Source of the DNA: Aminobacter sp. AP02
Lineage (GTDB): Bacteria > Pseudomonadota > Alphaproteobacteria > Rhizobiales > Rhizobiaceae
Assembly (NCBI RefSeq): GCF_003148805.1
Contig: NZ_QGGX01000001.1
Span: forward strand, 310,001 to 374,000
DNA length: 64,000 nt
Direction: 5' to 3'
A program made the position numbers and the translations under genes. The notes below the pieces were generated by a model, which was not told where the DNA came from, did not search any database, and was given only the letters and a program-made list of their open reading frames with translations. Position 1 is the stretch's first letter. Each line of letters starts with the position of its first letter. Of this stretch, positions 46,701 through 55,665 are shown one piece after another.

Positions 46701-49700
46701 CTACGCCGCAAGCTGCGGCTTGAAGGCGACGTCGACGTAGTAATTGGTGTTGTTGTAGCTGCTGGTCGGGAACAGCCCGCTAGCGCCATAGGCGTAGACA
46801 CCGTTGCCGCCGCTCAAGCCTCCGGCGGGGGCGGTGAGATTGCCAGACGAATGCTCGGCGGCGAAGAAGTTGCTGGTCGCCGAATAGAAGCCGTTGGTGT
46901 GATATGAGACCACATAGGTCTCGCCAGCGTTGATAGCGACGGGCTGGGCGAGGTCCACGGTCTGCCAGCCGCTGGCGGTTTCGTTGGTGAAGGTCGCGTT
47001 GGCGATCATCGTGCCCGATGAGGTCCACAGATGGGCTTCGTGCGGGCCGGTGTTGTCTACGCCCTTGTAGAAACTGATGCCGGTGATCCAGCCTGATACA
47101 TCGGCCTTGAACTTCATGCCGAGTTCCACAGGGTTGCCGTCGTTGACCCTGACGGTTGTCGGCGTGTCAGTCGCGGCGAAGAGCTTCTGTGTGACATCCG
47201 GCGGGGTCACGTTCAGCGATGCTTGGGCCGAAGCCGTGCCGCCCTTGCCGTCGGATACGCTATAGCTGAAACTTGCGACGCCAGAGTAGCCTGCCGAAGG
47301 TGTAAAGGTAACGACGTTAGACTGGCTATCGAAGGCGACTGTTCCGTTAAGCGGGTTGGAGACACCGGTAATGGTCAAGGGATCGGCGTCGGCGTCGGTG
47401 TCGTTTGCCAAAAGGGCGGACCCCTGAATGGCAAGCGCGGTCTGATAGGGCGAGGTGAAGCCCGTATCGTTGTTGGCGACCGGCACCATGTTTTCGGTCG
47501 CCGGATTGAAAAGCACGTCCACCCAGTAGTTGGTTGCGTTGTAGGTGGAGGTGGGAAAGATGCTGCCGCTGCCGTAGGCGTAAAGGCCGTTTCCGGAACC
47601 GGAGGCGCTAGCCGGCGCGGTCAGCGGGCCACTTGAATGAGCCGTGGTGAAGTAGTTCGGGCTCGCGGCATAGAAGCCGTTTGAGTGGTAGCTCGCGACA
47701 TAGCTGGTGCCGGCTGCAACCGTGATTGGTTGGGCGAAGGTCACTGTCTGCCAGCCGCTGGCGCTCTCGGCGGTGAAAGTCGCGGATGTAATAAGGGTGC
47801 CGGAACTCGTCCACAGCGAGCCGACATGGGTGCCGGTGTCCTGGGCGCTCTTGTAGTAGCGCATTCCAGTGATGGTGCCTGCCGCCGATACGGTGAACCG
47901 GACGCCGAGTTCGACAGAGCTCGGATCGTTGACTGAAGGCTGGCTTGGCGTGCTTGAGGACGCAAAAAGACTGACGGTGGTGTCGGGAGGCGTCACGTTC
48001 AGGCTTACTGTCGCCGATGACGTGCCGCCGCGGCCGTCGGTGATCGTGTATCTGAAGCTCGCCGGGCCAGTATGGCCTGAGGTCGGCGTGAACGTGACCT
48101 GATTTGTCTGGTTGTTGAAGGCGACAGAGCCGTTGGTTGCGTTGTCGACGCCGGTAATGGTCAGCGCATCGCCGTCCGGGTCGTTGTCGTTAGAAAGCAG
48201 TAGTGAGCCGGCCAGCGCGATCGGCGTGTTCTGGCTGACGGTGAAGCCGTTGTCATTGCTGGCGATTGGGACAGTGTTCATCGTAGATTGGTTGAAGACG
48301 ACGTCGACCCAGTAGTTGGTCGCGTTGTAGCTCGAGTTCGGGAAAAGACTGCCGGTTCCGTAAGCGAAAAGACCGTTGCCGCCGCTCGCTTGTGAAGGCG
48401 GTGCCGTTAGCGGTCCGCGGGTAACAGCGGTCGAGAAGTAGTTCGGATCCGCGGCGTAGGTGCCGCTGGAATGATAGGACGCGACATAGCTTGCGCCTGC
48501 CGTGAGCTGGATGGGACTGGAGAACGTCGCCGTCTGCCAGCCGCTGATCGATTCATTGGTAAACGCAACCGTGGCAAGAAGCGTGCCTGTGGAGGTCCAA
48601 AGCGAACCGGTATGCGGCCCGGTATCACTTGCCATCTTGTAGAAGCGGATGGCCGTCACCGAGCCGCTGACGGAGGCCGAGAACCTCATGCCGAGTTCCA
48701 GTGAGAGGCCATCGACGACCGCCGGACCGGTCGGTCCGCTGGAAGCCTGGAACAGCGAGACCCCCGCGGGCGCTTCCTGGACGATTACCCCGACGCTTGC
48801 CGAGGACGTGCCGCCGCGCTGGTCCGAGACCGTATAGTCGAAGCTCGCTGGGCCGCTGTAGTTGGCGTTCGGCGTGAAGATCACGTTGCCGTTTTGCGAG
48901 TCGAGCGACACGGTCCCGTTCGACGCATTGCCAACGGCCGTGATGATCAGCGCGTCTCCATTGGGGTCGGTATCGTTGGCGATCAGCGAGCCGAATGAAA
49001 TCACCAGGCTGCCGCCGCGTCCGACACTGAAGCCAGAATCGTTGGCGGCCGTCGGCGCCAGATTGGGTTCCGGCGTGAAGACGACGTCGACCCAATAATT
49101 CGAATCGATCGCAGCATTGGGGAAAGTGCCGGGGTTGGCGTTGTAGCTGTAGACGCCTCCAAGCGCCGTCAGTGTTCCGTTGTTGTAGGGCGAGGTAAAA
49201 TAGTTCTCGTTAACCGAGAAGTAGCCGCCGGTGTGGTAGGATGCGACATAGGTTGTCCCCGACGATATCTGTACCGGCGACGAGAAGGTCACGGTTTGCC
49301 AACCTGACAAGGTCTCGCCGACCGATGTGGCGGTAGCAAGCAGGGTTCCGAGCGGCCCCCACAGACTGACGACATGCTCGCCGATGTTGTAGAAGCCCTT
49401 ATAAAAGCGGATACCCTCGATGAGACCGCTGGCGGTTGTCTGGAAACGCATGCCCAGTTCCACCGCATCGCGGTCGAGGGCAGTCTCGACTGCGGGCTTG
49501 TTGGCAAAGGTCCACACGCTCGACGTCGACGGAAGCGAAACCGTAACCTGAGCGCTCGACGTGACATCTTCGATGTTGAGGCTATCGTCGACGGCGCGCG
49601 ATTTGATCGTGTAGGTTCCGGTAGCCTGGGCGATCCAGGTGAAATTCCAGGTCTCGCGGCCCGTCGCCTTGAACCATGACTGGCCGCCATCGGTGGAAAC

Positions 49701-51944
49701 CTCCACGCCGGCGATGATGCCGCCGCCGGTGTCATGTGCGGTACCGGTGATGGTGACACGCTGCCCTTCGACGAAGCTCGCACCCAATATGGGCGAGGTG
49801 ATCGTCGAAATCGGCTTGGCGAAATCCGTCGATTGGGTCGCTAGGATCAGGCTTGCGTCCAGCGTTCCCGGCTGGATGCCCATGTCGGCGAACATGTTGA
49901 CCATTGCCTGCTGGACATTCGGATCGGTGGGGGTTGTAGCTCCTTCATGGTCGGAATCGAGCCCCCAGGACCAGAACACCGTACCGGCACCGAAGACCAA
50001 CGCGCCGCTGGCGGCCCGGTACATGGTCAGGCTGTGCGTGGCTACCGCCGAGCCGATCGACGTTCCGTAGTCGCGCAGATAGGTATCGACAGAAACGCTC
50101 GACAGCGACATGTTGATCAGGCCTGCTGGTCGGAAGCCGTTTTCGACGTCGGAATCCCATTCATAGCCGAGAAGATTCTGGACCAGTGAGGCGGTCTGGC
50201 CGGGCTGCAGGTTGGCGATGTCGGTGTTACGCCAGAAGCGCAGGTTCGAATATTCGTAAGGTATGGTGATCGTGTCCAGCCGGTAGCTGTCCACCTGGAA
50301 CATCGTGCCGGTCAGGGCATTTTCAGGCTTCTGTCCCGGATCCTGAAACCGCGGATCGCGCCATGTTCCCGTCGATATGTCGCTCGGATCGGGGGTTCCG
50401 CCCCACGTCTCCTTGTAGGTGACCATCGTGCGATAGGGCGTACCGTTGCCGTCGATGCTGGTTTCCCAACGGACCTTCCAATAGACCTCGTTGCCGCTCC
50501 AGAAGGCGAGATTGACGCCGGAATCGCGCGCCGCCTCAACGTTGGTGCGCTGCTCGGCAGACCAGTATTCGTCGTGTCCGACCGAAAGGAAAGCATCGTG
50601 GTTGAGCAGCAGGCTGCCCGAACGGGTCGCATCTACCCCGGAAATGTAGGAGACGTCGTAGCCGTTCTGCTCGAGCCAGCGGATCGCCGAATGCTCGGCG
50701 CCGAAGATGAAATCGTGCGTGCCGCCCTTTACGCTCGTGTTGGTGACCAGGGGGCGGTTGTAGCTGACCGCCACGGCTCGGCCGATCGAGTTGACGCCGC
50801 AGCCGCAATTGGGCGGCAGATAGCCGATCATGTTGGCGGGGTCGACGGGCACGTCGCCAAAATAGAGGCTCGCGCCACCCCATTCGTTGTATGCCTGCCA
50901 GGTGGTGTCGGAAGTCTGGAAGACGATGTCGCTTGCCGAGGCATCGTCGCGCACGATGAACGGGATCATGCTTTCGCCGGGCGTGCCGTCCAGGCGGGAC
51001 AGCCTGGCAAAGTAGACGCCGGATACCGCGTCTTCCGGGATTGCCCAACTCGCCGAGACCGCCCAGTTGCCCGCGTCGATCAGGCCGCGCGCCGCATCGA
51101 CGATGGGATGCGGCTGGATCTGCGCGGAGGCGAGCGTCTTGTCGATGGTCGCCACTTTGCGGGCACCGTTTCCGCCATAGTAGCCGAGACGGTAGATGTC
51201 GATCTTGTAATGCGTCGAATCGGTGGCGATCTTGAAATCGACAGTCTGGCCGATATTGCGGCTGATGTCGGTCGCGAACCCCTGGATATTGCCGTCGCCG
51301 TCGCCGTTGATGCCCCACTCGCTCCACGGGGTGCCCTGCTTCTGGTTTTCGAGCACGATCTTGTTCGGCGTCGAAGTCAACGCCGTCGGGGTGGCTGTGA
51401 AGGAGGACACGCCTGAGCGTGCCGGCGCCGATGGCGACGCTTCGGTAGCGGCTGCATCATCGCCGACGGCGGCTTGAGGTGCGACGAGCAAGAAGGACTG
51501 AGGCGTGGGTTCGGAGGCTCCGGTGCCTGGATCTGCCGCGGGAGAAAAGCCAGCTTTGGCACTTTCCGCCATGCCCGCCGAAAACGTCGCTGATGGCGAC
51601 ACGGACGAGGTTGCGGCCCCCGAGTCGGGCGTTCCTATTAATGCAGAAGACGAGCCTTGCGGTATGGTGCCCGTAGCGTCGATATCCGCTCTTCCGAGAT
51701 CAAGGGGCAACTCAGTGCTGTTGTAGGATCCCTGGACATAGTTGCCGCCCTGGTCCTGATGCGCCTGATAGGTAGCCATCACGATTTGCGAAGGGGCCGT
51801 GAGTGTATAGCCGTTGCCGTCGCCACTTCCTGCAACGTCCGGTACGACGGGAGACCCTTTGGGGTTGCTCGCGACCGTATTTGGGACGGCCGATCCGCCG
51901 GAAACACTCAGATACCTCTGGGTCCGATCTTCGCTCGTGAGCAT
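46701..51944 (-). CDS. giant type I secretion cargo with dimethylformamidase-like and DUF4082 domains
   Basis: A 1747-residue protein without signal peptide. Residues 1-190 are low-complexity Ser/Ala/Pro-rich. About 195-705 resemble the large (beta) subunit of N,N-dimethylformamidase, keeping FVGHDEYWS-type and SGNEVYWKVRWE segments (HDE at 457-459). An Ig-like domain follows (711-803), then four DUF4082 modules (808-957, 1062-1218, 1322-1480, 1586-1742) separated by three cadherin-like modules (962-1056, 1224-1318, 1485-1580). It has no RTX repeats. It heads an operon with a metallochaperone, a small protein and type I secretion genes, which suggests export by that system. A secreted amidase-like or adhesive enzyme is inferred; activity is unproven. 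Confidence 0.88.
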   Translation of the reverse strand: MLTSEDRTQRYLSVSGGSAVPNTVASNPKGSPVVPDVAGSGDGNGYTLTAPSQIVMATYQAHQDQGGNYVQGSYNSTELPLDLGRADIDATGTIPQGSSSALIGTPDSGAATSSVSPSATFSAGMAESAKAGFSPAADPGTGASEPTPQSFLLVAPQAAVGDDAAATEASPSAPARSGVSSFTATPTALTSTPNKIVLENQKQGTPWSEWGINGDGDGNIQGFATDISRNIGQTVDFKIATDSTHYKIDIYRLGYYGGNGARKVATIDKTLASAQIQPHPIVDAARGLIDAGNWAVSASWAIPEDAVSGVYFARLSRLDGTPGESMIPFIVRDDASASDIVFQTSDTTWQAYNEWGGASLYFGDVPVDPANMIGYLPPNCGCGVNSIGRAVAVSYNRPLVTNTSVKGGTHDFIFGAEHSAIRWLEQNGYDVSYISGVDATRSGSLLLNHDAFLSVGHDEYWSAEQRTNVEAARDSGVNLAFWSGNEVYWKVRWETSIDGNGTPYRTMVTYKETWGGTPDPSDISTGTWRDPRFQDPGQKPENALTGTMFQVDSYRLDTITIPYEYSNLRFWRNTDIANLQPGQTASLVQNLLGYEWDSDVENGFRPAGLINMSLSSVSVDTYLRDYGTSIGSAVATHSLTMYRAASGALVFGAGTVFWSWGLDSDHEGATTPTDPNVQQAMVNMFADMGIQPGTLDASLILATQSTDFAKPISTITSPILGASFVEGQRVTITGTAHDTGGGIIAGVEVSTDGGQSWFKATGRETWNFTWIAQATGTYTIKSRAVDDSLNIEDVTSSAQVTVSLPSTSSVWTFANKPAVETALDRDAVELGMRFQTTASGLIEGIRFYKGFYNIGEHVVSLWGPLGTLLATATSVGETLSGWQTVTFSSPVQISSGTTYVASYHTGGYFSVNENYFTSPYNNGTLTALGGVYSYNANPGTFPNAAIDSNYWVDVVFTPEPNLAPTAANDSGFSVGRGGSLVISFGSLIANDTDPNGDALIITAVGNASNGTVSLDSQNGNVIFTPNANYSGPASFDYTVSDQRGGTSSASVGVIVQEAPAGVSLFQASSGPTGPAVVDGLSLELGMRFSASVSGSVTAIRFYKMASDTGPHTGSLWTSTGTLLATVAFTNESISGWQTATFSSPIQLTAGASYVASYHSSGTYAADPNYFSTAVTRGPLTAPPSQASGGNGLFAYGTGSLFPNSSYNATNYWVDVVFNQSTMNTVPIASNDNGFTVSQNTPIALAGSLLLSNDNDPDGDALTITGVDNATNGSVAFNNQTNQVTFTPTSGHTGPASFRYTITDGRGGTSSATVSLNVTPPDTTVSLFASSSTPSQPSVNDPSSVELGVRFTVSAAGTITGMRYYKSAQDTGTHVGSLWTSSGTLITSATFTAESASGWQTVTFAQPITVAAGTSYVASYHSNGFYAASPNYFTTAHSSGPLTAPASASGSGNGLYAYGSGSIFPTSTYNATNYWVDVLFNPATENMVPVANNDTGFTSPYQTALAIQGSALLANDTDADADPLTITGVSNPLNGTVAFDSQSNVVTFTPSAGYSGVASFSYSVSDGKGGTASAQASLNVTPPDVTQKLFAATDTPTTVRVNDGNPVELGMKFKADVSGWITGISFYKGVDNTGPHEAHLWTSSGTMIANATFTNETASGWQTVDLAQPVAINAGETYVVSYHTNGFYSATSNFFAAEHSSGNLTAPAGGLSGGNGVYAYGASGLFPTSSYNNTNYYVDVAFKPQLAA
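46719..49523 (-). repeat. four DUF4082 modules with three cadherin-like spacers
   Basis: Within the giant gene the modules lie at about 49074-49523, 48291-48761, 47505-47981 and 46719-47189. Each repeats the pattern VELGMRF, RFYK, SLW-S-GTLLA, SGWQTVTF, TYVASYH and NYWVDVVF. The spacers share ANDTDPDGDALTITGV and NGTV segments. The first module is the most diverged, which is consistent with later tandem duplication of a DUF4082-plus-cadherin unit. Confidence 0.85.
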
Positions 51945-52473
51945 TTTTCATCCCATACGGCTATACAGTGAAAACAAGGTCGCAACTTCGACCAAGGAAT
52001 ACTCTGCCAATTCATCGCCCCGTGGCAAAGAAACACCTTCGATATGGATCTACTCTCAAAGGTGTAGCTCCAAGGGGAGCATCAACCCATATGATGATGC
52101 TGTTCGAGAAATCAGCAGAAGTGCGTTGCGCGTTCATTTGGTAAGGCCGAGTTTGGCCGGCATGCTTTCGACGAACGACCGCGCCTCTTGGGCGGGCATG
52201 GTGCTCGCTCGCGCATCAGAAATGGCGGACAATCGCTCTTTTCGAGCCGAACTCTCGACGGGACACTTGGCGCGCCGCCTGGCTTGAGAACGGTGTTCAT
52301 CGCCGCCTGGAGCGGTTTCGTGGAGCGTAGCGGAAGCACGAAAAAGCCGCGAGGACGAGCTGCCACTTTGCGGTTCGCAGCGAGTACGCTAAGGCGTCAC
52401 TGCCGAACCGGGTGACTGTCTGTTCGAATATCTAATCCCTCGGATCAACTTCAGTTGTATCCGATCATGCTAG
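51945..52473. other. non-coding stretch between secretion operon and IS elements
   Basis: A 529-base stretch containing the promoter side of the giant gene. I see no convincing coding sequence. A minus-strand open frame at 52112-52366 lacks a ribosome site and any recognisable domain. The lower coding quality and adjacent insertion sequences suggest remnant DNA. Confidence 0.5.
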
Positions 52474-52770
52474 CTAGCTGTGGAGCCTCAATAGGTTGTC
52501 CCGATCCAGTCCAAGGCGACTGATGGGTGGTTTTGATCCTAGGCTTCCGTGTGGCCTGTGCCAATTGTAGCGATGAAGCCAATGCAGCAGCTCCGTCGTG
52601 CGTTCTTGAGAGCTGTTGTAGGCTCGAGCGTAAGCCCATTCGCGCAGGCTCGTTTGAATGAAGCGCTCAGCCTTGCCGTTTGTTTTGGGCGTGTACGGCC
52701 GGGTGAAGACTTGCCTTAGACTCAGACGTTTGCAGGCTGCCTGGAAAACCTCTGATCGATAGCAGGAGCC
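52474..52770 (-). pseudogene. C-terminal part of IS481-type transposase
   Basis: Encodes the last 98 residues: GSCYRSEVFQAAC, then PKTNGKAERFIQTSLREWAY (with the catalytic Glu of the DDE triad) and the terminal NWHRPHGSLG signature. It is separated from its N-terminal part by the IS110-family element. Removing the insert joins it in frame to ...MTDN at 54434, rebuilding the conserved TDNGS motif. Confidence 0.9.
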
Positions 52771-52812
52771 GTAGCACTTACGGAAGGAATGATGAGAGGC
52801 AACCGAGACAAC

Positions 52813-52845
52813 GGTGCGCGCAGCTTTTCGCTGCAGGCGCGCACC
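52813..52845. ncRNA. structured 5' non-coding hairpin of the IS110-family element
   Basis: GGTGCGCG pairs with CGCGCACC and CAGC with GCTG around a TTTTC loop, leaving a four-base CAGG bulge. It sits in the 149-base leader. IS110 elements express bridge RNAs from non-coding ends, so this is a possible structured part; whether it is transcribed is unknown. The 3' side has another hairpin (GGGCATC with GATGACCC, 54191-54210). Confidence 0.35.
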
Positions 52846-52919
52846 GATCGAGGTGGCCATGGCCAGTCGAAGAATCTCTAGAATGTGAATGTTCACAGCC
52901 CATTCCGGAGAGACCGACC

Positions 52920-54182
52920 ATGACCAGCCCAGATGTTATACCCGCCGATGCGGTGTTGGTAGCCATCGACATTGCCAAGGTTCGCAATGAAGTTCTGATC
53001 GAAGATCCAAGCCATACGCGTCGCCGCCGGCTGCAGGTCCTCAACAATCGTGCGGAGCATGATCGGCTGATCGAGATTCTGCGGGCGTATGGCCGACCGG
53101 TGATCTGCGGCTTCGAAGCGACGGGCAATTATCACCGACCCATCGGCTGGCGTTTGGCTGAGGCAGGCTTCGAGGTGCGGCTGGTGTCGTCACTGGCGCT
53201 CGCCCGAACACGCGAAGCCTTGCACAACAGTTGGGACAAGAACGATCCCAAGGATGCGCAGGTAATCCTGCACATGCTGAGAATCCAAGCGACGCAGCGC
53301 TATCACGATCCGCTGCGCGCCGGCATCAACGACGTGCAGGAACTGTCGAAGACCCATGAAGCGATCGCCAGGACCAAGACCGAGATCCAGCACCGCATCC
53401 TGACGCATTACCTGCCGCTGTATTTCCCCGAGATTGATCGCTTCCGGGGAAACAGCCGCAGCGATTGGTTCTTCGCCTTTCTCGATGCCTTTCCGACGCC
53501 GGCAAGCGTCACTGCGCTGACGAAGGAGGAGTTTGTGGCAGCAGCCTGGGATGTCGTCGGCCGCAAAGTCAGCAAGTCACAGATTCTCATGGATATTTAC
53601 GAGACGGCGCGCACGTCGATCGGACTTCCGCTGCCGCTTGATGCCCCTGCCATTCGCATGTTCCGGATGGTCATTGCCGAAGCGCGCAGCCTGATCCGTC
53701 AACGCAACGAGATCGAGACACAGGCCGACGAACTGCTGCGGCACAGTCAGGATTACCAGCTGCTGCGGCAGATCCCGGGCATCGGGCCAATCAATGCACT
53801 GACGATCATCGCTGAAGCCGGAGACCTGCGCCGCTTCCACCATCATCGCCAGTTTCTCAAGTTCTGCGGACTGGATCTGTCGACACAGCAGTCCGGTCAA
53901 TATCGAGGCCAGACCCGCCTTTCCAAGTTCGGCAACGCGCGGCTGCGCCGCACTCTATGGATCGCCGGGCAAGTCGCCATCCGTCAGCGTGAGAACGGCT
54001 TCCGACACAAGTTCGAACGCTACATCGCAAGAGATCGCGACAATCCAGATCTGCGCCGCAAGGCGATGACCGCTATTACCGCCAAGATGGCGCGCGTCGT
54101 ACACGCCGTCGTCAAAGGCGGTTCCGACTACCGGCCCTTCGTTGAAGGGCGGGTGCCAGGAGGAAGAACCTCTGTCAGCTAG
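52920..54182 (+). CDS. IS110-family transposase (DEDD recombinase)
   Basis: A 420-residue transposase with an N-terminal RuvC-like DEDD domain (about 13-165: Asp in VAIDIAK, Glu in CGFEATGNYH, the two Asp in NDPKDAQ) and a C-terminal Tnp_20 domain (about 270-370, LLRQIPGIGPINALTIIAEAG) with the conserved serine region. The frame is complete and CGGAGAGA precedes the ATG, so it appears functional. It recombines DNA guided by an element-encoded RNA in characterised relatives. Confidence 0.95.
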   Translation: MTSPDVIPADAVLVAIDIAKVRNEVLIEDPSHTRRRRLQVLNNRAEHDRLIEILRAYGRPVICGFEATGNYHRPIGWRLAEAGFEVRLVSSLALARTREALHNSWDKNDPKDAQVILHMLRIQATQRYHDPLRAGINDVQELSKTHEAIARTKTEIQHRILTHYLPLYFPEIDRFRGNSRSDWFFAFLDAFPTPASVTALTKEEFVAAAWDVVGRKVSKSQILMDIYETARTSIGLPLPLDAPAIRMFRMVIAEARSLIRQRNEIETQADELLRHSQDYQLLRQIPGIGPINALTIIAEAGDLRRFHHHRQFLKFCGLDLSTQQSGQYRGQTRLSKFGNARLRRTLWIAGQVAIRQRENGFRHKFERYIARDRDNPDLRRKAMTAITAKMARVVHAVVKGGSDYRPFVEGRVPGGRTSVS

Positions 54183-54433
54183 GGCCGTGAGGGCATCGCT
54201 GCGATGACCCTGTAGATAATGTTCGGGTCTTCCACCTGGATCAGAAGCTCGTGTTGAGGACGGTGAGGGCCGCCTGTGCGCGGACCCTGTGTTTGCTATG
54301 GACGAGACCTTTTCCCTTACAAGTGGAAGCCGCCTGGTTCGATCACCCAACTTGACGAACGTCACGCGGCGAGAGCATGCTGGCGAACAGAGAGACTTTG
54401 ACTGTCTACCCCATTTCCTTCCGCTCTTAGGAC

Positions 54434-55090
54434 GTTGTCGGTCATCACGCGCTCGACCCGGATTCCCAGCCTGGCATAGTAGGCGACGGCGGCCTCCAGG
54501 AAGGCAACGGCGCTGGCCTTGCGCTCATCCGGCATGACCTGCACGAAAGCGACGCGAGAGGCGTCATCGATACAGACGTGAACGAACTCCCAGCCGATGC
54601 CGAGATGGCGGTTGACCACGCCTGTCTGCCGTCCGGTGATGCGGTGCCCTACCGAGCCGATGCGGCCAAGCTTCTTGATGTCGAGATGAATGAGTTCGCC
54701 CGGATGCTCCCGTTCATAGCGGCGCACGGGTTCGGGTTCCAAGGTGCTCAGTTTGTTGAGGCCCAACCGGTGTAGAACGCGGCTGACCGTTGCCGGCGAG
54801 ACGCCGGCCTCGACAGCGACCTGTTTGCCCGTCCAGCGCTGGCGGCGCAGCCGTACGCTCGTTTCGACGGTTTCAGCAGCTGTCGGCTGGCGCAGCCGAT
54901 GCGGCCGGGATGAGCGATCAGCCAATCCGCCCAAGCCTTCGCGTCGGTATCGGTCGATCCATTTGCGAACTGTCCGCGGGCAAACGCCTGCAGCTTAGGC
55001 AACGGCCTCCGGCGTTTGTCCGCTCTCGACCTGCCTTACAATTCGCTCTCGACCGTGCCGCGTCAGGCGGGCATTCTTGTGGACGTTCAT
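54434..55090 (-). pseudogene. N-terminal part of IS481-type transposase with internal stop
   Basis: Begins MNVHKNARLTRHGRERIV, as IS481-type transposases do, with a helix-turn-helix and the first catalytic Asp in ELIHLDIKKLG, and ends at MTDN. Codon 32 is TAA (54995-54997) where the family has a sense codon, so it was already or has since become non-functional apart from the insertion at its end. The 219 codons join in frame with the C-terminal piece. Confidence 0.88.
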
Positions 55091-55368
55091 CCGATCCTCC
55101 CGGAATCACTGAAGCTTCGACAACCTCAGTCTTCTCGGTCAGGGTCGGATGGACAACCTATTGAAAGCTCACACCTAGGTAGAGTAGCAGCGCCTTCGCA
55201 ATCGCGCACTGCCAATGAAGCTGTCATCGCCTGCGAAGCGCACACGTTGGAGGCAGCCGCTTCCGATCTGTACTCCTGACTTTTGGTCCCGGCCAATCCA
55301 ACTGCTTTGCGCACGCCCGCAAGCAATTGCTCCCTTTCGCCATCAAACATGTCAGGAAGTATGAGAGA

Positions 55369-55665
55369 CTAACTGTCGGCCACCAGTCGCCTTTCGGCAG
55401 GAAAATGCCCTGCGATCCAGCTTGTTGCCTCATGCAGCGTCTCGAACATCCGATGGCAACCACCCAAGCGGCCGTACCCGGTTTCCAAGAACCACCCGCT
55501 CTTGACGGAGTATTGTTCCTCGTCGACCTGGGTCAGAACGGCTACGAGTTGGTCCGATTTCATTACCAGCAGACCGCTTTCCCCTCCATCGACAGTCGCT
55601 AGCTTTACATTCAAAAAGGCAAAATCTTTCAGTTCTTCGCCGTGAGGCGACGTTATATTGCTCAT
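55369..55665 (-). CDS. 98-residue protein of unknown function
   Basis: A small soluble protein with GAGGGG eight bases before the ATG. It has alternating strands and helices, including a LATVDGGESGLLVMKSDQLV segment and a C-terminal helix ending HEATSWIAGHFP. No signal peptide or membrane helix. No family recognised. It stands alone, about 190 bases from the IS481 end. Coding character and ribosome site support it; it may belong to a horizontally acquired stretch. Confidence 0.65.
   Translation of the reverse strand: MSNITSPHGEELKDFAFLNVKLATVDGGESGLLVMKSDQLVAVLTQVDEEQYSVKSGWFLETGYGRLGGCHRMFETLHEATSWIAGHFPAERRLVADS

Larger units (their letters stand above)
52771..54433 (+). mobile_element. 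IS110-family (IS1111-like) element nested in the IS481 transposase
   Basis: A 1663-base insertion whose ends are defined by rejoining the interrupted transposase. It shows subterminal inverted repeats, CGGAAGGAATG at 52781-52791 and CATTTCCTTCCG at 54412-54423, each ten bases from a tip. This is the IS1111-group layout. There is no target duplication; CGT is shared at both junctions, consistent with a GT core dinucleotide. It has 149 non-coding bases before and 251 after the transposase gene. Confidence 0.87.
52478..55174 (-). mobile_element. IS481-type insertion sequence, interrupted
   Basis: The ends are inverted repeats: TGTGGAGCCTCAATAGGTTG on the left and, on the other strand, TGTGAGCTTTCAATAGGTTG on the right, both continuing TCC. 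CTAG flanks both sides (52474-52477 and 55175-55178), a likely four-base target duplication. Without the inserted element the IS would be 1034 bases long with a 317-residue transposase frame, a normal IS481 size. It is inactive: interrupted by another IS and carrying a stop codon. Confidence 0.8.

Noticed and set aside
46701-51944. RTX toxin interpretation of the secreted giant protein
   Set aside because: There are no GGXGXDXUX nonapeptide repeats; the repeats are DUF4082 and cadherin-like modules.
52112-52366. Minus-strand 84-codon open frame near the IS elements
   Set aside because: No ribosome site, no recognisable family and an atypical composition; probably remnant DNA.
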